This document shows positions 10,301 to 19,599 of a DNA stretch of 64,000 nucleotides, piece after piece. Source of the DNA: Beroe forskalii. Its lineage: Eukaryota; Ctenophora; Nuda; Beroida; Beroidae. The translations under genes were made by a program, and so were the position numbers. The DNA is taken from NCBI GenBank assembly GCA_011033025.1, contig WFMF01000038.1:558001-622000 (forward strand), in the 5' to 3' direction. Below the pieces are notes generated by a model, which was not told where the DNA came from, did no database searches, and worked only from the letters and a program-made list of their open reading frames with translations. Within the stretch, counting starts at the first letter, position 1. Every line of letters starts with the position of its first letter.

Positions 10301-11701
10301 CGACCAAGCCTCGGTAACAAGAACAACAAGCTGACCTCCGTTAAGCTGGTACCCACCCCACGTGAATGCTCAGGTTAGTGATCCTATTCTCCAGTCCCAA
10401 ATAGACGGGGAGAGGGGATTGCAGTTTTTGTATTAATATCCCTCATCCAACGCCTGTTTGTTTTACAAAAAAAATCATTGCATAATAACATAATGATTGG
10501 TTGGCAATGGAAAAGTTCTGAATGTGCCTCCGGGGATGTCCATCCGTCCGTGTCCTTTTCTAATGCAACCCTAACCCTCCCCTCTTATTTGAAATGGATA
10601 TATACATCAGATGGATTGTTTTTTATAAAACTGTGGCAGATGGCGGCCGATAATCAATGCAGAGTCGGTGATAAACTGATAAAGTTGTAACTTTAGTTTT
10701 GAAATAAACCATTAAGATATATTTAAAATTTACAAAAGTATAATTTAATTAAGTGGATTAAAGCCTATAGGTGTAGCAGATTACCAAGGTCGAAAACATT
10801 TCCTGGCCTGAATCAATGTGAATGTGAACAAAACAAAATTTTTCAATGTCAGTAATTGTCGGAATTAAAATCATCTTGCAATCAAAGCAGAACAAAACTC
10901 ACACGGTTTAGCACGACTAAGATTAACCGAACAATTTTTCACTCAGCTTCTTCATGAAATTGAATATTACGTTTCAGTCAAATATTGGATTGCTACCTAT
11001 CATTTTATGCTTATATGGTTTCTATCCGTACCTTTTTCAAAATTTGCGAACGTGGTGGCACGAAGCGCCGCCTAGTGAGCTATGTATCCGATTCTAAATT
11101 ATTCTAGCAGCCTGCTAGTTCTATATTATTCTAGCAGCCTGCTAGTTCTATATTATTGTAGCAGCCTGCTAGTTCTATATTATTCTAGCAGCCTGCTAGT
11201 TCTATATTATTCTAGCAGCCTGCTAGTTCTAATATTATTCTAGCAGGTCCAAAAAGTCAGTATTAGTTGTGTTATACAATATTGAAATAACTGTTGTTTA
11301 TTTTAGAAGGAAAGATCGTGGTGTTTAGTGATACAAAGATGGGTGGGGATGCAAAAATCTTCAAATTCGATGCGGGACATTTGAAGGACATGCACAATGT
11401 CGGGTGGGGTGACAGAGCTGCAAGCATCTATGCCGTGAAAGGGAACTGGCGCATATACGCTCACAAGAACTGGATGGGCAGGTCCTTGGTGGTGTGTGAC
11501 GGAGAATTCATCTGGGATCTCAGCCGATACTTCCTTACAGGAGTAGGGTGGATACCTCATCACTATAGCGATTGGAAAGGTCATGCATCCTCGATGAAAT
11601 TCCTTGGAACCTCACGAGAATCGGCACCGGAATGTTACACCCCAGAGAATCTTAAACACAAGGACAAATGGGATAACAATGGACCTGGTTTTATTAATTG
11701 A
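7339..11701 (+). CDS. secreted beta/gamma-crystallin domain protein, four exons
   Basis: Exons are 7339-7405, 7973-8117, 10261-10373 and 11307-11701. All introns are GT-AG and the phases join cleanly to 239 aa plus a stop. Exon 1 encodes a signal peptide (MNMIRGWILAALVFGLSA) ending at about residue 19. Exons 2-3 encode crystallin domain 1, including a G-x-W-N-LYEDHNF motif and CPGEYRPSL leading to KLTSVKLV. Exon 4 encodes domain 2 with YAHKNWMGRS and an SSMKFLG end strand, then a charged tail. This resembles secreted epidermal-differentiation-specific-protein-like crystallins of animals, which are extracellular and may bind calcium; the calcium sites are not verified here. Intron 2 (2.1 kb) holds a transposon and a TTAGGG-centred palindrome; intron 3 holds a 28-bp tandem array. 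No disabling change is seen. Confidence 0.88.
8139..9629. mobile_element. 1.5-kb TIR element in crystallin intron 2
   Basis: The left end TCCACTCGCGTGCGCTTTTT is matched at the right end by its reverse complement (20 of 21 bases), and both are flanked by TATA (8135-8138 and 9630-9633). The interior has no transposase-like ORF. A 220-bp relative of the left end (8140-8345) lies in inverted orientation at about 40210-40430, inside another gene's intron. It is probably a non-autonomous DNA transposon; a 4-bp TATA duplication in AT-rich DNA is only moderate evidence. Confidence 0.6.
9633..9830. repeat. imperfect palindrome with GC-rich core
   Basis: ATACTCCTCGCCTCATGGGCTGAATTTCGTATAGC on the left pairs with GCGATATGAAATTCAGCCCTAGAGGCTGCGGGTAT on the right. 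Internal hairpins occur (CACTCGGGCTCTTCGAGCCC and a GCACGCGCACGCGCGTGC core). It directly abuts the right end of the 8139-9629 element. A related hairpin, GCCCTCGGGCCCTTCGGGCC, lies at about 9374. Confidence 0.55.
9870..10150. repeat. word palindrome GAAACCACC / GGTTGTTTC with TTAGGG centre
   Basis: The left half repeats GAAACCACC(C)AAACC and the right half carries the complementary GGTTGTTTCGGTTC. Between them (about 10017-10110) lie TTAGGG repeats mixed with TTATGG variants. It lies in intron 2 of the crystallin gene. No coding content. Confidence 0.6.
11095..11250. repeat. 28-bp tandem array of a palindromic word
   Basis: About six head-to-tail copies of ATTATTCTAGCAGCCTGCTA plus GTTCTAT, nearly identical, lie in crystallin intron 3. 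Each unit carries CTAGCAGCCTGCTAG, a near-perfect palindrome, so each can form a cruciform or hairpin. Confidence 0.85.
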
Positions 11702-12130
11702 TTTGTTTCAATGGCACGATTTTTTGAGATATAAGATGTGGGACTATTTGATACTTTATTGCCATAGAACGTTTCCCATGCATATGATAGCAGGGTTATT
11801 TATTAAATACTTATGTTCTATAGTTAGATAGGCTAATTGATGGTGTTAATTGTATTTATTTTATTGATATGATTAGTAATTGGATTTTAGAAATACAGGG
11901 CTATCATTGATCATTATTGGGTATATTTACTATTACAATATCTAGTACCACTTGAGTAATGAGTTCTTGCTTTTGGAAAAACTGAAAATCTTGGATATGG
12001 TCAAAATATCAAAAATCTTCAAAAGCAGCATTTTCTTACATGGACCAAACTGTACTTTCATGCAAAGTTTAAATAATAAAAAAGTCCGAACGACTCCCTT
12101 GAAACCCTGATAAAAATTTAGAAAATCCTC
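11702..12130. other. 3' flank of crystallin gene
   Basis: AT-rich, with no exon seen. The crystallin poly(A) signal is not obvious; no canonical AATAAA was identified shortly after the stop. Confidence 0.4.
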
Positions 12131-12589
12131 TGACACAATAATTGTACTTGATGGTACAATTAGATGGTAGCAAATGGGCTTACGGAGCCACTCTCACTCA
12201 GCTCATAAAAGGTAAGAGGCGTATTGTGACGTACTTTTTACACCAAATACAGGAGCATAAGAAAATATGGCCACAGACTCAGCTAGAGTTTGAAACACTC
12301 TATCAGACCCTCAAATATTTTAAATTATGGAAGAGCGGTCCCAGTCGTTCATCCGTAGGATTTAATATGAAATTTAAAATTATGAGACACTGAGCCAAAA
12401 TTTGCAAATTGCAGGGTTAATACTATCGAGACAGATATCTATTATCCAAATATGGTTGGATTTTTGCAGATAATAAGCATTTTCATAGCCCTACCGCTTA
12501 ATCCCTATATCTTTATAGCTGTAGTTGGGGCTTCGCGCGTGGAAAACCTACTTTTAAGGGGTATAAAAAAATAAAAAAATAAAAATAAT

Positions 12590-12966
12590 AGCCTTCCGGA
12601 CTCCGGACCTCTCCACTAAGGGAGGAGGACCACCCTTACATCTTTCCTATTTAAAGTCCACGTTCTGACCGCATGTTAACCACGGAAAACCACCTCAACT
12701 CGTCACAAGGACGAGGAGCGCATGGCTATTTTATATCAAAAATCAAAACATGAAATTTTACGATGAAAATTTACGATGAAAATTTACGACGAAATTTTAC
12801 GTGAAATTTTACGTAAAATTGTACGTGCGATGAAACGTGAAATTTTACATATAAGTCCACGTTCTGACCGCATGTAAACCACGGAAAACCACCTCAACTC
12901 GTCACAAGGACGAGGAACGCATGGCTATTTTATATCAAAAATCAAAACATGAAATTTTACGATGAA
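12590..12966. repeat. direct repeat pair of about 110 bp inside the Gypsy relic
   Basis: GTCCACGTTCTGACCGCATG and the following ACCACGGAAAACCACCTCAACTC block occur at about 12656 and 12855. They are separated by reiterated AAATTTTACG(A/T) words. The pair splits the RNase H homology, so it is probably an insertion. A short block at 12330-12380 (CGGTCCCAGTCGTTCATCCG) also occurs at about 4520-4545, marking another dispersed family. Confidence 0.7.
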
Positions 12967-13398
12967 CTTATTGCATTTTGTTTGGACCAGTGCGGTTATG
13001 GGAGAACCCTATCCATGTTGTAAGATAGCAAAAATCTCTAAAATGTCTACCTCGGTAATTAGGAAATTGCATGAATAAGCTAATTATCGATTCACCATCA
13101 CGCACGTAAGTGGCAAGGAAAATAGTTGTGCTGATGCGTTGAGCAGGTACAGCTATCAGTCATCGGCCATCGGAGAGAGGGAGCCCCCATCAACGGTTAA
13201 TATGGTATCAGCGGTCAGGTATGATCACCAGGCGGCCTTAAGGGCGGTATATCAAGTAATAAATCACTATTACGGCGAAAAATATCCCTATTTTCGCGAT
13301 TGTGAAATGGCTAATGAGGAGGGTAGTTCTAACTTGGTAACTCCTAAGGAAAATGTAGTGGTTGGGAGAGACATAGGCAATCAGGCGGGATGGCCAGA

Positions 13399-14815
13399 GG
13401 TAAAAGTGGAGCAGGAAGCTGAGGTGGAGCAGGAACCTGAGGTGGAGCAGGAAGCTGAGGTGGAGCAGGAAGCTGAGGTGGAGCAGGAACCTGAGGTGGA
13501 GCAGGAACCTGAGGTGGAGCAGGAACCTGAGGTGGAGCAGGAAGCTGAGGTGGAGCAGGAAGCTGAGGTGGAGCAGGAACCTGAGGTGGAGCAGGAAGCT
13601 GAGGTGGAGCAGGAAGCTGAGGTGGAGCAGGAACCTGAGGTGGAGCAGGAACCTGAGGTGGAGCAGGAACCTGAGGTGGAGCAGGAACCTGAGGTGGAGC
13701 AGGAAGCTGAGGTGGAGCAGGAAGCTGAGGTGGAGCAGGAACCTGAGGTGGAGCAGGAACCTGAGGTGGAGCAGGAACCTGAGGTGGAGCAGGAACCTGA
13801 GGTGGAGCAGGAAGCTGAGGTGGAGCAGGAACCTGAGGTGGAGCAGGATGCTGAGGTGGAGCAGGAACCTGAGGTAGAGCAGGAAGCTGAGGTGGAGCAG
13901 GAAGCTGAGGTGGAGCAGGAACCTGAGGTGGAGCAGGAACCTGAGGTGGAGCAGGAAGCTGAGGTGGAGCAGGAACCTGAGGTGGAGCAGGAACCTGAGG
14001 TGGAGCAGGATGCTGAGGTGGAGCAGGAACCTGAGGTAGAGCAGGAAGCTGAGGTGGAGCAGGAAGCTGAGGTGGAGCAGGAACCTGAGGTGGAGCAGGA
14101 ACCTGAGGTGGAGCAGGAAGCTGAGGTGGAGCAGGAACCTGAGGTGGAGCAGGAACCTGAGGTGGAGCAGGAACCTGAGGTGGAGCAGGAACCTGAGGTG
14201 GAGCAGGAACCTGAGGTGGAGCAGGAAGCTGAGGTGGAGCAGGAAGCTGAGGTGGAGCAGGAAGCTGAGGTGGAGCAGGAAGCAGAGGTGGAGAAGGAAG
14301 CTGAGGTGGAGCAGGAAGCTGAGGTGGAGCATGAAGCTGAGGTGGAGAAGGAAGCTGAGGTGGAGCAGGAAGCTGAGGTGGAGCATGAAGCTGAGGTGGA
14401 GCAGGAACCTGAGGTGGAGCAGGAACCTGAGGTGGAGCAGGAACCTGAGGTGGAGCAGGAAGCTGAGGTGGAGCAGGAAGCTGAGGTGGAGCAGGAAGCT
14501 GAGGTGGAGCAGGAAGCTGAGGTGGAGCTGGAAGCTGAGGTGGAGCAGGAAGCTGAGGTGGAGTAGGAAGCTGAGGTGGAGCAGGAAGCTGAGGTGGAGC
14601 AGGAAGCTGAGGTGGAGCAGGAACCTGAGGTGGAGCAGGAAGCTGAGGTGGAGCAGGAAGCTGAGTTGGAGCAGGAAGCTGAGGTGGAGCAGGAACCTGA
14701 GGTGGAGCAGGAAGCTGAGGTGGAGCAGGAACCTGAGGTGGAGCAGGAAGCTGAGGTGCAGCAGGAACCTGAGGTGGAGCAGGAACCTGAGGTGGAGCAG
14801 GAACTTGAGGTGGAA
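13399..14815 (+). repeat. 18-bp coding minisatellite, about 78 copies (EVEQEA/EVEQEP)
   Basis: The unit GAGGTGGAGCAGGAAGCT (or CCT) is 18 bp, so length changes keep the frame. It encodes Glu-Val-Glu-Gln-Glu-Ala/Pro. Units differ mainly at the Ala/Pro codon (GCT or CCT), with rarer Asp, Lys, His and Leu variants, and one TAG at 14563 truncates the frame. Because 18 is divisible by 3, both strands stay open in several frames; the long minus-strand ORFs over this block are by-products. The A/P pattern shows higher-order runs copied as blocks. Confidence 0.93.
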
Positions 14816-15439
14816 CAAGAGCCCCAGGAAGAGGTAGAAGAGGAGGTAGAATATATCATTCCTACATAATTATTTGAGAATGATGATACTCCACGTTATG
14901 TCCGGTTTGTTGAAATAGAAAAGGAACGGGAGGAGTGTAATTGTCATCTGCAATTATGTAAAAAGTTAGTTAAAGGTAGGAGATGTCCATAGCAATTCTA
15001 ATAATATAGATAACAGGGATTCTAATATTGCCGTAGCAGTTAGCAGCCTGGTATCAAGGGAGGATATCAAGTAGGCTCAAGAGGGGGATGACGTAATTTC
15101 CAACGTACTTAAATCAACGCGCGCATGTAATGGCGAATTCGGTCCGATACACTCTTTGTAGATTTGGCCATTTTGTTTGCTCGCCATTTCATTACGAATA
15201 GCGCCATTTTTGTTACGCATCACCTTTTCTATCTTTCTTTGATGTCGATCGATATCGCATGTCAAACCATTGTACAATTGTTGTTGGTTCATGTTGCATC
15301 ACACCGTCCCTTTACATGATTTCATGAAGTCAAGACATGGAAAGGATTGATGAATTGATAGGTACCTCAAACTATTCAAGATTGACGACTCTGATATGAT
15401 AACCGAGACAAATTTTTCATCGGAAGCCATGGTAATATG

Positions 15440-15945
15440 TGAACGATTAAATCTGTAGGATTTAATATGAAATTTAAAATCTGGGTGTAACCACATGGCG
15501 GAAAGGGCTAGTAATCGCTTAAAATGAGTTGCTGATGGATGGACCTTACGTCCAGACCTCCAAGACTTTGACCACGTGGCTTCCATAGTGTAAGACTGTA
15601 AGGTAACTAATGAAAAAATCTCGATAATAGCTGCAAATTCATGTAATTTCCCCAATAACGTTAGCTTAATTCTACCTAATAGTAATTCAGATATTGATTG
15701 ATGATTTGATTTGTTATTTCACAATGTACACGTTGGGCTAACTGAAGGATTATATCGAGAAATTAGTCAAAAATTACAATTTTCCCTCTCCAAATAGCCT
15801 TTTTGCTTTACAAAAAAAGCAGTGAAGAGGGTTAGCAGAGATCGTGGTGAATTGGGGTTGTGCCTATACTACCCTCATCATTACATCCTACGGATGATAA
15901 CCTTCGAATATCATCCATCTTTGTTATCTTATGCTCTTATGGGTT
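15440..15945. repeat. dispersed repeat, copy 1 of a local pair
   Basis: From the CTAGTAATCGC block and TGGATGGACCTTACGTCCAG through AAAAAATCTCGATAATAGCT, TTTCCCCAATAACGTTAGCT and AGCAGAGATCGTGG to ATCATCCATCTTTGTTATC. The same series of blocks is repeated in direct orientation at 16500-16965. It belongs to the family also seen at 5.2 kb. The AGGGTTAGCAGAGAT block recurs at about 33345 and 41040. No gene. Confidence 0.8.
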
Positions 15946-16499
15946 ACCCTAACTTAAACCAAAATTTCAAGGTGCCTGATATAAGAAACAAGCAGGGTCT
16001 GGGTACGGTAGCCCCCAGAAGTTCTGATTAGATGAAATTGTAGCCTCATAAATTTAGAATGACAAAGGTCTGGGCTTCTGGGGCAGCAGCCCCCAAAAGG
16101 CAGATGTTCAGATGAAAGAATCAAATTAAATGGTCGTCGCATCATGATATTAACGATTTATATATACGCCTGAGTTCAGAATTTTTCAAGGCCAATATAG
16201 AATATGATCAATTTAATATTTATTTGTTTATTTACTTCGCAAGCCTTGAGATCTTTATTTGATCATTTGACGGCCCGAGCCCGACGCCAGGTATCTGATA
16301 GAAGGTGTGAACACTGGGTAAATTTCATAAACCAACATGAATCGTATCATGGGCTCCTGAGTTTGAACCACAGTTAAATGTCCTTAGCACAAGTCTGACA
16401 ACAACAATATTTACAATAATTTATTGTAGTTTGCAAGAAAGTTTCCAGCGAAAGTATGTAATTTCCTCATTTTCCCCAGAAAGATCTGCCGGTCTACTG
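15946..16499. repeat. dispersed repeat related to 35.2-36.2 kb
   Basis: Shares with 35150-36180 the blocks GGGGCAGCAGCCCCCA, GTATCTGATAGAAGGTGTGA and AGATCTGCCGGTCT(A/G)CTG in the same order, so both are copies of one longer repeat. Contains fragments resembling GGGTCTGGG-CAGCCCCCAGAAG modules. No coding content. Confidence 0.65.
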
Positions 16500-16965
16500 A
16501 GGGCTAGTTACCGTCGAAAAATCGCTTTTATTAAAATGATTTGCTGATGGATGGACCTCACGTCCAGATCTCCAGACTATATGGCCACATGGTTCCAATG
16601 ATTTAGGAAATAGGTAACTAATGAAAAAATCTCGATAATAGCTGCAAATTCATGTAATTTCCCCAATAACGTTAGCTTAATTCTAGCAAATAGTAATTTA
16701 GAGATTGACTGACGATTTGATATTTTTATGTGTTATTGAACAATGTAAACGTTGGGTTAACTGAAGGATTACAAAGGAATTAGTCAAAAAATACAATTTT
16801 TTCCTCTCAAAATACCCTTATTGCTTTACAAAAAGGCATTGAAGAGGGTAAGCAGAGATCGTGGAGTTATGTCTTAGATACTAATTTTATCAGTACAACC
16901 TACGGAGTACGGATGATAACCTACGAATATCATCCATCTTTGTTATCCTATGCTCCAATGGGCCA
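16500..16965. repeat. dispersed repeat, copy 2 of a local pair
   Basis: Direct copy of 15440-15945 about 1 kb downstream, with about 85 percent similarity by eye. Long identical runs such as AAAAAATCTCGATAATAGCT are kept, while small indels are common. The two copies flank the 15946-16499 repeat, as expected for a composite or tandemly duplicated element. Confidence 0.8.
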
Positions 16966-17730
16966 TACAATATACATCAACAAGAATCTCACCACCCCCA
17001 ACTAGGCAGTAAACAACAACAAAATTTCAACGAAGAAAATTGAACATTCAGAGAGCTTAAAATTTCAAGTATACAATTTGTGATTTAAAATAGAATTATA
17101 CTTCTTCAGGCTTTCAGGGTCAACTCTCTCTCTCTCGTACTTGAGCAACCTAACACATGCCATTACACACTTTTTCGAGCTAGTGGGGGCCAAGGCCCCC
17201 CCCCCACCTAGATTTTTTCTACGGGGGGCCTTTTGAAAACTACGGGGGGCCAAAATTTACAGAAGCAAATTTTCATTTTCCATAGCCCTACTTTTCACAA
17301 TTTTGCATAAAAATACGACTAAAATCATATATTATTCATTGATTCAACTCTAAAAAAGGTGAATTTCAGGAAAATTTCTGTCTAAATGAACTAAATTTTC
17401 ACTTCCTTTCTATGTTCAAATTTTTGAGAAAATCTTAGGTACTTTAGGTAGGGCCAAGGCCCCCCCTAAGAATTTTCTAGAGGGGGCCTTTTGAAAACTA
17501 GGGGGGCCTGGCCCCCCCCCCCCCCCTAAGGGGGGGCCGTGTAGTCCCATGACCTAACATCCGGGGTTTGTCGCAAAGCCACTTTTCTGATTTTTGTACA
17601 CAGTCCATGGTATTCTCGTTGATGAGCAGTGTATTGCTACAGGCTGCTATGAAATGCAAGTCTATCAGTTGTAGAGATAACAGACGAGCAACATATGATT
17701 AGCTTTATTATAAGTTATATTATAAGTAGA
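16966..17730. repeat. G/C-run repeat (GGGGGGCCAAGGCCCCCC)
   Basis: Two modules at about 17185-17260 and 17450-17540 share GGGCCAAGGCCCCCC and CCTTTTGAAAACTA with GGGGGGCC, separated by AT-rich DNA. These give strong hairpins. No gene is seen in this stretch. Confidence 0.55.
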
Positions 17731-18837
17731 TGGCATCACTCCACAATCCTTGTCATCACTCCTTATCTTTGACCTCACTTCTTATCCTTGACATCACTTC
17801 TTATTCTTGACATCACTCTACAATCCTTGACACCACTCATTATCTTTGACATCACTCCTTATCTTTGACATCACTCCTTATTCTTGACAACACTTCTTAT
17901 CCTTGACATCACTTCTTAACCTCGACACCACATCATAGTCCTTGAGACCACTCTACGATCCTTGACACCACTCTTAATCCTTATCATCACTCATTATCCT
18001 TGACAGCACTCCAAAATCCTTGACACCACTTCTCATCCTTGACACCACTTCACAGTCCTTGACACCACTCTATAATCTTTGACACCACTCTTTATCCTTG
18101 ACACCACTCTTTATCCCTGATATCACTCCTTATCCTTGACACCACTCCTTATCCTTGACATCACTCCTTATCTTTGACATCACTTCTCATCCTTGACATC
18201 ACTCCACAATCCTTGTCATCACTCCTTATCTTTGACATCACTTCTTATCCTTGACATCACTCTACAATCCTTGACACCACTCTTAATCCTTGACATCACT
18301 CCTTATCTTTGACACCACTTCAAAATCCTTGACATCACTCCTGATCCTTGACATCACACTCTATCATTGACACCACTCCACAGTCCTTGACACCACTCCA
18401 CAGTCCCTGACACCACTCCACAATCCTTGACACCACTCATTATTCTTGACACCACTCCTTATCCTTGACATCACTTCTTATCCTTGACATCACTCTACAA
18501 TCCTTGACACCACTCATTATCCTTGACACCACTCCACAGTCTTTGACACAATTTTACAATCCTTGACACCACTCTTTATCCTTGACACCACTCATTATCC
18601 TTGACACCACTCCTTATCCTTGACACCACTCCACAGTCCTTGACACCACTCTACAATCCTTGACACCACTCTTTATCCTTGACATCACTCCTTATCCTTG
18701 ACATCACTCCACAATCCTTGACATCACTCCTTATCTTTGACATCACTTCTTATCCTTGACATCACTCTACAATCCTTGACACCACTCCAAAATCCTTGAC
18801 ATCACTCCTTATCCTTGACATCACTTCTTATCCTTGA
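17731..18837. repeat. 20-bp minisatellite (ATCCTTGACACCACTCCTT)
   Basis: About 55 head-to-tail copies of a 19-20 bp unit with consensus TATCCTTGACA(C/T)CACTCCT. Units differ at a few positions (CTTA, ACAA, ACAG at the tail) and the variants recur in blocks. The array ends abruptly at 18837, where a hAT-type terminus begins. Confidence 0.93.
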
Positions 18838-19013
18838 CAGGGGCTTAGCCAGATTTTTGAAAAGGGGGCGGCGAGTTACATTCAAAACCTGTTTAATGTT
18901 CATTTTGTCGGCTCAAAGCTCTCATTTTATCAAACTGAACAAAATTTTCATATCATCTGTCCAAAAAGGGGGAGGCAGCCGCCTGTGTCGCCTCCCCCCT
19001 GGCTACGCCCCTG
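18838..19013. mobile_element. short hAT-type non-autonomous element
   Basis: Starts CAGGGGCTTAGCCAGATTTT and ends CTGGCTACGCCCCTG, the CAGGGGCGTAGCCAGG-type inverted termini common in hAT elements of animals. At 176 bp it has no transposase. It has the same termini as the longer copy at 46589-47459. I see no matching 8-bp duplication, so one flank may have been rearranged where it meets the minisatellite. Confidence 0.7.
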
Positions 19014-19599
19014 CTGGAAGTGAGGGACTGGATTTTCCTGTCCTAAAATTAGAAATGCAGCGGCCCCTTGGCCGCTATGTGGGTTGTCGGGGGCGCAGCC
19101 ACAGTGGGTAACGGCGCCGACTTTATTTAGTTCAATCTAGTTCAGAATATCTGGTCTCTGTATTGCATCAAAAGACCCGAATCCTTATAGTTATATCTTG
19201 TCTAATATGATGATTTAGGCCATTTATCGTGTTATCTAAAGACGTTCCAGTGAATTTTACAATGTAATTAGGTAAGTCATGAAAATACCATTAGATAAAA
19301 GTGGGGCCATCAAATAAAGGCCCGTTAATTGAGGTCAAATTGACCTAAATTAACCCTCCTTTAAAGATTAATCTGATGGCCCCACTTTAAAGGCATTTTT
19401 ACCGGCCCTTTGGACAAAAATCTGAAAGTTCTTTCAATGAGGGCAAAGGACAATAAGGTATGTTACACGATGTGTACTTGAGCATGCCCATGTCTTCAGC
19501 TTGACTAAAGACGATTATATTTATTTCTACCAGCGATTATCTGCGACTTGACATTTCATAATTTTCCCGACATCTGTGTCACCCCTCCTCCCCGTAAAG
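19014..19599. other. gene-free stretch with a 90-bp palindrome
   Basis: No exon was recognised; earlier CCT7 exons would be expected here if introns were short, but none is visible. AGTGGGGCCATCA at 19300 is matched by TGATGGCCCCACT at about 19376-19388, enclosing a small palindrome that looks like a mini-MITE. Confidence 0.5.

Larger units (their letters stand above)
12136..15130 (+). pseudogene. decayed Ty3/Gypsy-type pol relic (RNase H to integrase linker)
   Basis: 12140-12335 translates to a Gypsy-type RNase H-like segment (VQLDGSKWAYGATLTQ, then E-x-x-x-L near the end). After repeat-filled DNA, 13090-13150 gives THVSGKENSCADALSR, the conserved RNase H end of Gypsy pol. An open frame follows through a 78-copy coding minisatellite. 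An in-frame TAG at 14563 and further stops at 14867 and 14990 break it. Near 15035-15110 a linker-like segment (LVSREDIK, a stop, AQEGDDVI) resembles the region just before the integrase zinc finger. No integrase core or LTRs were found. The array is thus in the tether between RNase H and integrase. Non-functional. Confidence 0.65.

Noticed and set aside
13238-14859. Minus-strand open frames of 492 and 526 codons (STSGSCSTSAS and RFLLHLSFLLHL repeats)
   Set aside because: They are the antisense of an 18-bp minisatellite; unit length divisible by three keeps several frames open without selection.
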